Shown piece by piece: positions 26,471-38,591 of a stretch of DNA of 60,000 nt. Every line of letters begins with the position of its first letter. Position 1 is the stretch's first letter. The position numbers and the translations under genes are program-made. Source of the stretch: Tubiluchus corallicola (lineage: Eukaryota; Priapulida; Priapulimorpha; Priapulimorphida; Tubiluchidae); assembly GCA_030141605.1 (NCBI GenBank), contig JAQGDQ010000144.1, positions 374,001-434,000 on the forward strand, in the 5' to 3' direction. Under the pieces are notes generated by a model. That model was not told the origin of the DNA. It saw only the letters and a list, made by a program, of their open reading frames with translations, and made no database searches.

Positions 26471-27342
26471 TAAAATGGTGAAAACTTATACGAAAATTTC
26501 CAAACTCAGTTCAAATTCACTTCGAGTTTGAAGTATTCAAGTTCTCATTTGATTCGAAAGTTACAAATTCTATTAGAATTCAAAAGTCAGAAACTCACTT
26601 CAATTCGAATTCGCTTTCTGGTAGAGAATGTTCACTCCTACTCAAAGTATCTCTGAAAATTGTGCAATGAGGCAGGGTATCACAACAGTTTTGTGGATTC
26701 AACCACAAATGGACAGAACCCAAACTAGCAGGATCCTGGGCAAGCACCCCCAGACCCCAGTCAACCTTTGGTTTCTGTAAATAAAATTATAAATAACAGG
26801 TTTGATAACCTGCATCTTCTCAACCTAACACAAGTACTAGCTTTTTCTACTGTAATGCCAGAAGCCTTGTCAGCAAAATGCAAGTTACATTCATTCACTG
26901 TATCCTGACGTTATATGAATTGGATTCGAACGAGCTTTTTTAGTTCGAATTCGATTCGAACCTAAAATTATAGACTCGAATAATTTACCACTTTAGCCAC
27001 ATATGTTCTTTATCATTAAAATGCTTGAAACAGCATGCAATTAGCATAATTTAGCTGTGATTTCTGCACACAATTTTAAAGAAATTACTAGTCGTTTTAT
27101 TGGAGAACAAAATCTAGTGATATGCATGATCTTTGTAAGACCAATTTTTGCTGGTGGTTCGAAAATCTTTCGATCTCAATTCGAATTCGAAACACTGAAG
27201 TTCGGTTTGATTCGAAAGTCACAAATTCGGTTTGTTCGAAAACCCCTATTGTTCGAAAACCTTTCAAACACAATTCAAATTCGAAATACTGAAATTCAGT
27301 TCGATTCGAATTTGCTTTCTGGTAGAGAATGCTCACCCCTAG
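26471..27342. mobile_element. cluster of hAT-like termini rich in TTCGAA
   Basis: Two diverged copies of one transposon end lie in the same orientation. Both share a TTTGATTCGAAAGT block, then CTTTCTGGTAGAGAATG, and finish with TCACTCCTA at 26640 and TCACCCCTA at about 27341. A further pair, TAAAATGGTGAAAAC at 26471 and an inverted TAAAGTGGTAAAT ending near 26996, may bound another element. Nesting makes the exact limits uncertain. Confidence 0.5.
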
Positions 27343-28790
27343 TTCCAAATAGTCTTCAATGTATTTACCTGTTTTTCTTCCAGAATCTCTTTCATAAGAA
27401 GGTAAGTACCTTCCTTCTTGATATAAATTGTCTTCAAATGTGGTATAATAGTGTCTGTGCATACAATTTGCGCCGAACTTGCATGTTTGTTGGATAAGTG
27501 GTAGAAATCGGCCGGAATGAGGACATTAAATTTCTGCCTATGTTCGCCCTGAATGAAAGATTACATTTTCAGGTATCCATGATCATGGTGTTTTGAGTTT
27601 GTGAGGCGTCAATCGTGATTCCGAACAGAAGTGGTTACAATATTCGAGCCTCCGACATAGCAGTGTCTAGTTTTTTGTTGGGTTACTCAGCGGCCTCTCT
27701 ACCGTTTCCAGTAAGCACTTTTGGTATAAACCTTTATCATAATTACGGCTGTGTTTCAGTACTTGTCTTGAAGGTGGAACACTTTTAAGTTTTCTTTTAC
27801 AATTCTGCCTGCCCAATGTTATTCCAATAATTACCAACTCTATTTTATTACAAATTTGAAAGTCTTGTGAGCTCAGTGTTTTAACATAGTTTCCTGCTGT
27901 GGCCTTTTAATTCATTTCATCTTTATTGCAAGCAAATTCTAGTTCTACTTCTAAAAAAGGACACATTACTCAAAAACATAAGTAAAAACAGAAATTGGTT
28001 AACATCGAATCATTAACCTCCTGTGCATGTAATAAGTGAATGTTTATTGCTAAGATAACATTGCAATTAGCTGCAGTGCACCTGTGGTTGTTTTTATTTG
28101 CAAATAAGAATGATTTTAATTTCATACTGTCTCTGAATCTTAACAATCCGGTACCCAAAGGATATAATAAAAAGGTTACCCTAGGGTCTGATTTTGCTAC
28201 ACATGTAAACACTAATGTATAGTCTCTAACACTTGTAGAAACCCACATGTTTCACTAAATAGTCTAGTCAGATTTTAGACTTCTCTAACTTTAGACTTAG
28301 TTTAGACTTCGTTAACTTAAGGTTGTTGTGCCAAAGAAACTATACTGCTACTCTTTCACTACCCTCACAGAAAGTGAATATTTATGAATAACCTGACCAT
28401 GATATTTTATCAATTATGTTTACCTGTATTTAAATACTTTGTAATAACTAATCCTTCTGCTATACTGTGGCTCTGTTTGAAACTATGGCTTAGCGAGCCT
28501 GTATAGTTGGTGTTTACCTTCATTGCTACAATGTATCCCAGTATCCAATTTCCGTGTTTACTTTCACACATTTCTTTATAATTGCTGTCACACAAAAAAG
28601 GACTTTACAATCTAAGAGTGGCTTTGTATTTTAGAACATTTATGTCAACAGAATGTGCTTATTTAATTTGTCTGAAAGCGTCAGTGTGTGTTTGTAAGCA
28701 AACACGAAACTATTGCGAGTGAGGTCCACTTTCAATCAGCAATAACTTTAAGTTTACACGTAGTCTGGTCTAAAACTGATTGATATAAAT

Positions 28791-28962
28791 TCATTGTCAC
28801 ACTTGTGTGCTGCTGCATTTGTTAAAAGTTGCTTGACATGACTTATATTGTTAATGTTGTCTGTTTGTCCAAGTATTCATTGTCACACTTGTGTGCTGCT
28901 GCATTTGTTCAAAGTTGCTAGACATGACTTATATTGTTAATGTTGTCTGTTTGTCCGAGTAT
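28791..28962. repeat. 86-bp tandem duplication
   Basis: Two adjacent copies, starting with TCATTGTCACACTTGTGTGC at 28791 and 28877, differ at only about three positions. This indicates a recent duplication about 200 bases upstream of the CARD gene start codon. Confidence 0.88.
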
Positions 28963-29165
28963 CTGTATATCATCAAACGTCCGACTTTTATTCATCTGTA
29001 TGTTTGTATATATAGGTATTTTTTAAATACAGTTAAAGCAATGGTTAAATGTTGCTTATATGCAAAGATAAATAAAATTTACGTTTATATTCACACGAGT
29101 TTTATTTCTTGGTTTTAGGTTTAACAAGAAAACAACTATATTGAGTGGTCAAGTTAAGTTAGATA

Positions 29166-32100
29166 ATGAAAGATGGAGATGATTTTATGTCACAGTTTCA
29201 TCAAAATCAGTTAAAGAAATATGAGTTAGCGCTACAGGCACACGTACCATATCGCCTTATTCTTACACTTATGAAAGATGTGAGTTATGTAAATTCTCTG
29301 TAGTTAAATATTAGGCAAAATTGAGCTGCAAATTTATTCATAATTACTTTTTGTTTTCCATTTGTATATACAGTTGTTCAAATGTCATACCCATATTCAT
29401 GCATGACATTGGATTGAAGCAAACAGTTGCATGCATTTCATGAAATTTAGTTTAACTAAACATTGAGAATGCAATTAATAAAATGAATTATAGAATATAT
29501 ATATATATATTTTATAGTGAAATGCATTTTGCAAAACAACCTTGCCGCTTAAAATCTTAAATTATATTATCTCTTCAAACTTATAAAATAAAATTATTGT
29601 TTAAGGCTGTAAATGAGTAATATTTGTTTAACATTTAAATCAAGTTTAGTTGTCATTTTTAGAGGTTTACAATAGCTGAAGTTGAAACCATTCTCTGTGG
29701 CACAAGTGAAGAAGAATGCCTGAGACGATTATTGTGTTACATCTATACTAAACCAGACTGTGCATTCTATGAACTGCTTAATGCATTCGAGGCTGCTGAT
29801 AAACTGAACACACAACTTGGAATTATTACTAGCAAACTGCGACATACTGACTGTATAGACACCAATGAACGTACGTATTGTAGCGTAACACTAGCTATTG
29901 ATTAAATAATTTTAAAAGCTGTAATTGTTTACTTTCAGTAGTTCACGATGGCCCCAAAAATTTAATCTTAAAAGACAATAGCTTAGTTGAAACAAATATC
30001 AATCTGCATTTTGGGAAACTGATATGAATTTTTAATGCCATTTTCACTAAACTTATATAACTTAGTTTAAATGAAAATATGCTAATAGTTTATATTAATT
30101 TAAAAAGTTGCTGAAATTCATCATTAATCTACAACCATTTTTTAACAAATTGAGTTATCTTCTTGTTAATGCAATGATCGGACTTGGGCGATTAGCATTG
30201 TACAGCAGTAACTCGTTATTTGAAAGAAATTTGCTCCAAATTTCTGTCTAAATCATGAAACTTGACCACGACCATCCTCTTCTTCGAAGGCTTTAAACAT
30301 TGACAAATATTTGTCATAAATGTCTGTGATTAAGTTCAACATAAAACCTCTACTGCCACATTAGCAACTTAAATTCTTTAACATGAGCTGAGTGAGCAAT
30401 ATAAACTGCTTGCATTTGCATGCCTATGTATTTGAGTGCTAAGATGTTGATTAGAAAATTAGTTTATATTAATACATCCATCTTTGTTTGGGAGAGTTAT
30501 TTTATAGCTTTCAATAAATCTCTTTTTAGTAAGAGGGCCAGTTCAAGTTGTTGATGAATCTAGTCATGAAGAATTGGATGGATCTATGCTCACAGGTTTT
30601 TATATAATTGAAATTTTTCAAGTGTTTTAGTTAGATAGGGTGTGTAGTACGTTGGTCTATAATAGTAAATAAGTTAGTACAGGGTTTATTAGCACTCACT
30701 TCCAGGTCACTGCATGCAGTGAGTTTACACTAATAAAGGATATGACAATTTAAAAATAATAACATATAAGAAAACTAATCAAAATATTTAAGTCTCATTT
30801 GTAGAGTAAAGTTATTAACAGACGTTTAAATGTGGAATAGCTGAATAAAAGTTGCAATTACTTCTGCAGAATTCTTCAGAATCACAATTGCAGTGTTGTT
30901 GGTTGATGTTGAAATGAACGCACAATTATTTGTTTGCATAATTTCAATTGACAGTTTAATGAGTAATGATTTGGAATAAACCACATTTACAAAATTTTTA
31001 TGAAGAACTCATCATGCATATTTTTGTGCTACAGAGGTAGATTCCGTGAAAGAACCGAAGTCTTCGGGGAAACTTATTGAAGGTTTAAATCCGAGCTGTT
31101 TTATAGATGATATCCAGTCTTATACGATGAGTCAAACTGAAACAATTGAGCGTAATATCCCATCTGCAAGTGCAGAGGATGATAATGATGAATCCTCGGA
31201 TTATGATAGTTCAACACCAGAAGAAGGCAATGCAGAGCGAGTAATTGTGAAACCAGTAACGAACTTGTGGTCGCCTATAAATATTTTAGCTCCAATTTGG
31301 TGGTGCTCAAATCGCCAATACATCAAAAATTTACCTCTTGTGACTGTTGAAGGTATAGAACAAGCGAGAGGAGAAGGTGGTGTTGATAAAAGCGAAAAAG
31401 ATTATTGTTTTGCTAGTGTGACAACTCGGAAAAAAATTGACAGTGGTGTTAGTGAAACTGTTGACTGCGAACATTTTTCTAAGTTAAAAGATCTTCCTGA
31501 GTTTTCATTATCAGACTTGGCAGCTTTTACCAGCTATTTGCAGTTTTCACAAGATGAGCGCAAGGAATTAGACACGGTAAATAGCTTTACTAGTGCTGTG
31601 CTTATACGAGAATTATAAATATGCAAATGACATTTGTGAATGAAAAGTAGCTTACTAGAAGTCTTGGCATAGCTTAGGCTGTATCCCTCTACCTTAGGAG
31701 TCCTGGTGATTGCTTATATATACTTGTCCAACTGCCCCTGGCTCTTGAGATATATGAAGTTTTTTTAATATTCCTTTGTACTTTCCCAACAAATGGTCAA
31801 ACAAGTTATATGTATTTTCAGAGCAAAATTAGATATTTAACGATAAATAATCGTACCATGGTCTGACATGGGGCATGAAAACTAACAAGCCAGTTAGACC
31901 ATCAAGCGTCAAAAGGTAGCCTCTCACACATACTCGAGCAAAAAATGCTATGATGAATTAATGAGTGTCCAGTGTGCACAAAGTTTCTTGTTTCTGTGAA
32001 GGTAGTGAAACTATTCAGTCTGTTCTCATATATCTATGTTTTAATGTGTTTTTGCTGATCATTTGTTTATTTGCTTTGTAATTTCACTTATCATCACCAT

Positions 32101-34127
32101 ATGTGTGTGAGCCCTATATGCATTAGTTAGATCGTCATTTTAATTTTAATTTTACTAATTTACGGATGATAGTTCAATCCCTCAACACAGATTAAAACAT
32201 ACCTACAGTCAGCCTTTTCAAAAGAGAGATTAAGTAATTTGGTGATGCTGCCTATAGAAAATGATGTTACAAAAACTATTGACTTTGAAATGCACAAGAA
32301 AAAATGCCAGAAAAGTCTGTTTCTAGAAGGCCTATGCACAAACAATATGTCAGTAATTACTGTGGCTTGTAATGAAATTTTAAAACTTTCATGTGGGCTC
32401 TCAATTTTTAGTATATCATTGTGGCATAATGCACAGAGAACTAAACTGGTTACCACTGGAAATCCGACGGCTTATGTATTAAATGCTTAAAAGTGACCCA
32501 AATCATTTAAATCAACACTTTTTTTGAATATTTGCATCAGTGTCGAACCAGGTCAGCCACAAAAAATGAATTACAAATGCTGTTATGCCAAACACCAGCT
32601 GGACAAAAATCTTTAAAATACAGGCTAAAGTACAGACTTTTTTGCCAAATGAATTAAGAAACAGTAGCAATATTATTTGTTTAAAGGTCGTTGTTAAAAA
32701 AAATACGTACTGTAGTAGGCCAGTAAGTTGAACTAAAAGTATGAATGTGACGTCACGGCTGGCTTCTCTCTATTCTTTCTATACCTAAACAGGTTAGCGA
32801 GTCAGTATCGGTTTTGATACGAAGCAGGGCTGAAATATTGCTGTTATAATTCTTTTTCTATACCGTTATGACACTACTTCGAATTAAAATAAAATTTTAA
32901 AAATAAGTTACAAACGAGTGCGAGCAATTTGTCAAGAACAGTCATCTTAAAGCTTTTTATCAAGAGAGTTATTTTAATTAAATGTATTGTGCTTTTTAGT
33001 CTCGTCTGTTTCTGCCATTTAAATTTCTTCTTTTTGTTCAGATGTTTTTGTATTAGCCTGAATATTGTTTCTGAATTTTGATTTTCAGTGTTTTTGCTTT
33101 TAATATTATTGCTTCATTGCATTTATATTAGCTATGTTTTATGACACTTTTTCATTTACTTGTAATCTTAGCTTTTTTAGTTTTTTTAATTTTTGGATTT
33201 TTATTGTAAGTGCTTTTTTTATTGCTTTCATTTCTGATTTTTTAGCTGTGCATTGCATAACAGTCTTTCAATTGCTTGTATTTTTATTTGGCCTTTCTAA
33301 CATGTCAAAGCTTTTTTGCTTTGTTTGCTTTTTTGAGGTATTTTGCGATTGTAATCTTAACTTTCTTTTTTGTGTTTCTGCTTATTTTTTATGTTTTAGG
33401 TCACAATGTTTGTACGATTTTTGTGTATGTCCGCAAATTTTTATGTTTGTATCCTTACATGTATTTATTTTTCTTAATTTTAGTTTTAAAACCTCCAATC
33501 AGGTTATAAACGAGCTTTGCTGAATCAAGTTTTCTTGAATGAATATCTTATCTTATCTTATCTTGTGGCTTATGGTGGAGCCTCAAGCACACAACAGTTT
33601 TTGGCTAAGACTGATGTACTACGTGAAGCATAAAATATCAAATTTCAGCTTTTGTAGGGTAAATGGCTTCACTAACAAGTTTCTAGTTGTGCCCCGTATG
33701 TCCTAGTACTGGTCCTGCGAACAAACAACTGATGCAGTAAATAATCTTTTTTTATTTTCTTGACTAAAATGTGTTCTGCAAATTTAACAATTACATAATT
33801 AGGTTAGGCTTTAAGTTTAAGGAAGTGTCATTTTTTATTTACATTTTCATTTTTAAATACATATTAAAATGGGTTGGCGCCACGTAGAAAAATGTTTGAC
33901 ACACATGTAGTTTATGTAAGCAGTAAATATTTAATTATTTTGTATCATAATTTCAGCTTCCTAACATGTACAGTCCTTCTTGTTTGCTTTGGCACTGTCT
34001 GAAGACGAAGAAAATTCCACTAAACCAGCTAATAGAAGCCTTGGAACATAGTTTAGTCAAACGAGACGATTTAGCTGTAGCATTAGCCAACATGGCACAC
34101 TGTGGAAGAGATTTGTCACCCTCATGA
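29166..34127 (+). CDS. CARD and death-fold adaptor-like protein
   Basis: Five exons: 29166-29279, 29663-29870, 30530-30595, 31035-31576 and 33957-34127 (TGA). All are joined in phase, giving 366 residues. Residues ~9-100 look like a CARD helical bundle, with VPYRLILTLMKDRFTIAEVE, then CGTSEEECLRRLLCYI and a helix CAFYELLNAFEAADKL. Residues ~130-285 are an acidic Ser/Glu-rich linker with a hydrophobic WSPINILAPIWWCS patch. Residues ~286-355 resemble a death domain, with SLSDLAAFTSYL, then LLWHCLKTKKIPLNQLIEAL and RDDLAVAL. Known CARD-plus-death-domain proteins (CRADD/RAIDD) couple caspases to death-domain scaffolds; a similar cytosolic apoptotic or immune adaptor role is inferred. It is longer than CRADD (about 200 residues) because of the linker. 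A 2.4-kb intron holding a LINE relic splits the death fold. No AATAAA was seen before the hAT-like element that starts 380 bases downstream. Confidence 0.8.
29494..29511. repeat. AT dinucleotide microsatellite
   Basis: Short (AT)n tract in the first CARD-gene intron. Confidence 0.8.
32395..32720 (+). pseudogene. LINE reverse-transcriptase C-terminal relic
   Basis: Across frameshifts and stops the translation gives RELNWLPLEIRR and later TRSATKNELQMLLCQTP, ending LPNELRNSSNIICLK. These are the LHWLP, TRSA and LP-x-LR-x-S motifs found at the end of CR1/L2/RTE-like reverse transcriptase proteins. It lies in the last CARD-gene intron, same strand as the host. Confidence 0.6.
33545..33564. repeat. 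TTATC pentamer repeat
   Basis: Four units of CTTAT/TTATC. It might be a LINE 3' tail, but the distance from the relic upstream is long. Confidence 0.6.
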
Positions 34128-34505
34128 AGTTACCTCAGCAATTTTCTACTATATTGGCCTGTGATGTCAAAATATAATCAGATACTTACTTCACAGCTCA
34201 TTTATTTACTTACTTCACAGCTCGTTTGTTTAGCAGCTTAGTTGTTGTAGAGATGTCCTAAATTAAGTAATGATTCTTTGTTGTCTTCCATGGTTGGGAG
34301 AATAACATATTGCAATAGTGTGGACGAGTAATTGTCTGTAATGACCTTGAAGTGTCTACTGTTTGATTGTTAACTTTAGAAACGTGGCATTATCATTAGA
34401 TGATTGTCGTTTGCAAAGTAATTCTAAAGAAAGTATTTTTGCCTAAAATTATATCAGTACTTGTACTTGTTTATACGCGCTTATGTGTCATTGACAGAGA
34501 AGTAC

Positions 34506-35155
34506 TAGAGCACATCGATTTAATCGGTTTTTGCGAATATCGAATATTTTTCTAGTAATCGGTAATCAGCCGATTATGTTTCTAATAATTCGCTGATTAT
34601 TGTAAATAATTGTTTAAAAATGTCAGAAATATTCTGTGAAGAAACTTGGTAAAAATACAATGAGTAATCAATTAAACAATTAAAAGCCTTTGAACTTTTC
34701 TGAGTTTGGAATTATGATGGAAATTCTGTGTAATACTTATTGGTGAGTCATGTAGCGATGACAGCACAGGAAATCGTTTTTATTTACACACATAGCACCT
34801 AGCGAAAACAAAAGAAGAGAAATAAACACGTGCTTTGTTTCATCTACTAACGTCTGTTAACGCGTTTCACTGGTAATTTTTTAAGCTATAAGGAATTATT
34901 AAGGATGGCAACAAACAAAACTACTAGAGGGTGCAGTGTTTGTAAAATAAAAGCAGGTGACGAGAGTCTAGTTACTCTAGTAAATAGCAGCTATACAAAA
35001 TCTAATTTCAAATGTGAATTAACACTTTATTTACATGTTGCACAAGTTTAAACACAAAAACAGCGTTTAACAAAATGGTCTACCAATTTTTTAAATAAAT
35101 GGTAAACTAATCGGTAATCAGCCGATTATTTTTTCTAATCAGTTGCCCACTTCTA
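34506..35155. mobile_element. hAT-like non-autonomous element, 650 bp
   Basis: The ends are TAGAGCACATCGATT (left) and TAGAAGTGGGCAACTGATT (right, inverted), in the style of hAT TAG-type termini. Flanking 8-mers AGAAGTAC (34498-34505) and ACAAGTAC (35156-35163) match at seven of eight positions. The same 22-base, nearly palindromic string (core AATCGGTAATCAGCCGATTA) occurs near each end, at 34556-34577 and 35108-35129. No transposase frame remains. Confidence 0.78.
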
Positions 35156-38100
35156 ACAAGTACAACTCACTAGTTGGATGAGTGAAGTAGTTGAGTGCTT
35201 ACTAACTGAAGTTACTCAGTGCTGGGCCTGGTCGGTAAATGTAAGAGTGATCCAACAAAGTACCTCTTAGAGGCTTCATCTGCTACTGTTTATCTCGTTG
35301 ACAGAGTGTACTATACACATAGTAATCGCCAGCATAATAAGTAGGCCTTGCCGCTGAATGCTTAGAACAGCTCACAATGTGTGTTGAACTCTATAAAAAA
35401 TAGATTGTTTACTTTGATTACTTTTTACTTTCCTTTTTCTCATTCAAATTTTGTGCTGCAGCTACTGTGCTTTAAAAAGCAAGGTATCTAATAGAAGACT
35501 TTTGCTAGTCCACATCGACTGTGTGTTTAACACTAAGTAAATCAATGAGAGGTGATAGTTCTTGTAAAGACAAAATTCGCAATGTGTTGTAATGAAAATA
35601 CTACAATACCTGGCCTAACCAATGTTTCTCTCACCTGGTTGCCTTCGTTACTCATTCTTCCATAGCAGCGTTGTTCACTCAGTTACTATCCTTCAATCGC
35701 TTTTGTTTTAGGCTGCCCAGTTCATTTTCAATGTAAAAATGAAAATCTGCATTTTGGCAGAGACACAAGTATGCTCTATCAACTTGCATTTTTCAGTTTA
35801 AGTATAATTGTTGATCATAGTTCCTGTATTTCTTCTATAGTTTAGTAGTTAAAGCAAAATATAAAACTAGTTAATTAGAAGCTTAGATCATTTGTTTCAA
35901 GTATAAATGTTTTATTTTAAAGCACTTTGTTCATTTCTCTGAGAAGTCTCTTTTCTTATAAATAGTGCTATTATATACATGACAGCAATAGATATTTGTG
36001 CAATGCAATACAGCCTCACATATGTAATGTCTGCATGCACTGTTTTGTTGTTATTGGATGAAAATTATTCTATTTGTCACATTGTTACATCATTATACAG
36101 TATTTTCAAGAGTACTATAGTGCTTTTAAGACATAAGTATGTCTTAGCAAGTTAGTTATGTTCAGAACAGTTTGTTTGGTTTTGACATTCTTAAACGAGC
36201 TTATTCAGTTTACTGATCCGCTTTGTTTCATTTATCATTAGCATAATATGGAGTACAGTACTCAGCTGCTTCTTTTATTGAAAAGCACATATTGCCATTC
36301 TTTAAAAAAATCATTAAATTTCTTGGTGGAGATAATATATACTAAATTTGGTAATTTTTTTGTGAAGCTTGAAGGGTACTGTCAAATATGCTGTACTGAA
36401 ATATATGCAATTCATAGTCCCAGTAGATGTGATATTAGATATTTCTCCTTGTGTTGGAGTTAAAAAATGGTATTCTTCCATTATATTTTATAGAATAGTT
36501 TATAGTTTAATTTAACATGACATCATCTTGTTATATGTAATAATGTATAGATTAAATTAATATATGACTTTTTACAAATAGAATTTGCTAATATGCTTTT
36601 TATTTATTTTGTTTTTTGAAGTTAATTGAATGTACTGAATTACTTGTAACCTTTATAAATACTATATCTTTATTACTAATAATGGTATCCTTTAAGCTTT
36701 CAGAAGTTTTCAAAGTTTAATTTAACCATTCTGAGTCTTTTCATGTGCTAGCAACATTAAGAAATTGTTTGGACGCAAACAGTTTACATTAAGAACACAA
36801 CACACAAAGAACACTTATTGGAACAAACTTTTTTCAAAGGCCACTTCTAAACATTGGTCAATAAATGTGAATTTAATAATAAATGTGTAGCTCTTGGTAT
36901 GGCAGTAATGAACCATGTTTCTTCAAGGCAAAAAAATTTAACCACATATGTGAGACCCTGACATATAAACAGAAATTTAGAATTGTTACATCGGAGGGCT
37001 GCAATAAGAAATATAAACTGATGTAAAGCAAAATTTGCTAAGATGCATAAAATCACTTATTAGCTAAGTAAAGTTTAGCAACACTGGGCCTGGTTAATAG
37101 AGAGGTGGGACTGTCGGGAAAATTGCTTTTAGATGCTTTTATTTGCCATATTATTTATTTCTGTGAGTGTAGACCCGAACATGAATCTGATGCCCCTATA
37201 ACTTGAACATTTATCCTATAATATGGTGATGAGATCAGTTCTCGTTCTACCATACCTTTCAAAATTATAAGTAAGCCAGTATTCAAAGCTGGATATCTGG
37301 CTCTTTGTGCATCAGTATTACTGAACAGATACTATATGTCATCACTAGAGCACATTTGTTGCTTTGACTTATCGTGAGTTTCAAACCGAAAAAGTGTCAT
37401 TTTCAAAGTTGTTGTAACAGAGTATTGTTATCCAACAAGGAATCTAAACTTGCAAATTTGTAACAACGTCATTTTTAAGGTTTTTAATTTACTAGCGCTT
37501 GTTTATTTAATCAGAAAGGTAACTAATTTTCATTTTCAAGTTGTTCAAGACAGTGTATGGTACTTTATTAGTATTTCAGTCTATTATACATTAGTTGTAG
37601 GAAAGCTCAAGATTTTTAACAGTGCAATTTATAGTCTGATAAGTGACTGATAACCTAGTCAGTCTTAGTAAAATTGGCTATGTTAAAGTATAGTATCACA
37701 TACTGCTAAATGAGGACGCAAGTCATTTCCCATGTACATATAAGAAATATTTTGATAGCTGAAATAAGTGTGATATACAGTATGTTTATTTATCAATAGG
37801 CAAAAACTACAAAACAACCTTCATAAAAATGTTGACATACCTGTTAAAATGTGCACAGGTGCATAAGTATTGTACAATAAATAATCTGACAAAGATACAA
37901 TATGAATATAAATGATAGTAGCAATGTATACAATAATATGAGTATGACAATATAAAAATGTACAAGATAAAATAAAATATAATATGTATATAAACCTTAC
38001 TCTTTGTGTGATACTCGAACAGGTCCAGGCAATGTTTTGGTTTCAAAGTGAAAACCAAGCAAAAGATAAAACAATATTGTAACAATCTTTAATAGTAATA

Positions 38101-38363
38101 AAATAGCAAACAATTATGCAGAACAGTGTCACAAATAATGTAACAAAATGAAGTTTAGTAGAATAAAGTAAAACAAAGATAACAACTCAACATTTTAACT
38201 AATTTTTTCAAAGTTACCATGCTCATGCACATACAGAAACAAGAGCTTGTACATAATATTATTATTTGCCTTTTACCACATGTATTGCACATTTCCAAAA
38301 TGACTAGTGTACAGAATAAATAAATAGTTTGCTCAGTTATTATCGATACTTTTAATTTTCATT

Positions 38364-38369
38364 TTTATT
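38364..38369 (-). terminator. candidate polyadenylation signal for DNAL4
   Basis: AATAAA on the minus strand, about 225 bases after the DNAL4 stop. Confidence 0.4.
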
Positions 38370-38591
38370 AAAGTTCGGAAAGAAACTGAATAAGAAGGTA
38401 TCGTACTATTCTAAAACTGAGGTCACTAAATGGCAAGTCAGTGACCATTGCTAATTGGAAGACCTGCTTAGTTATCATCCAGCTATTTCCGATACAATTT
38501 TGTGTGCATAAAATAAAAGGTAAATATTAAATACATACAATATAATAACATTATATTTATATATATCAATTAATTAAGCATTTAGGAATTT

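Larger units (their letters stand above)
24565..29165. other. divergent intergenic region
   Basis: This separates the start codons of two oppositely oriented genes. It contains a pogo-like end, a LINE endonuclease fragment, a cluster of TTCGAA-rich transposon ends and an 86-bp tandem duplication. An acceptor-like TTGGTTTTAG ends at 29118, 47 bases before the CARD gene start codon, suggesting a 5' UTR intron. Promoters are presumably within this stretch but I cannot point to one. Confidence 0.5.
34128..38591. other. convergent intergenic region
   Basis: This lies between the 3' ends of the CARD gene (+) and DNAL4 (-). It holds the hAT-like element at 34506-35155. The rest is AT-rich DNA in which I see no exon or structured RNA. 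A minus-strand AATAAA at 38364-38369, about 225 bases past the DNAL4 stop, is a candidate polyadenylation signal. Confidence 0.5.

Noticed and set aside
27057-27497. Open frames on both strands over 120 codons
   Set aside because: They arise from TTCGAA-rich transposon ends that are open on both strands.
30201-30230. TACAGCAGTAACTCGTTATT, resembling a pogo terminus
   Set aside because: No inverted partner was found in the CARD-gene introns.
33134-33523. 129-codon + strand open frame rich in Phe and hydrophobic residues
   Set aside because: A T-rich intron read in two frames gives similar Phe-rich peptides; no splice partner, and it lies between two phased exons of the CARD gene.
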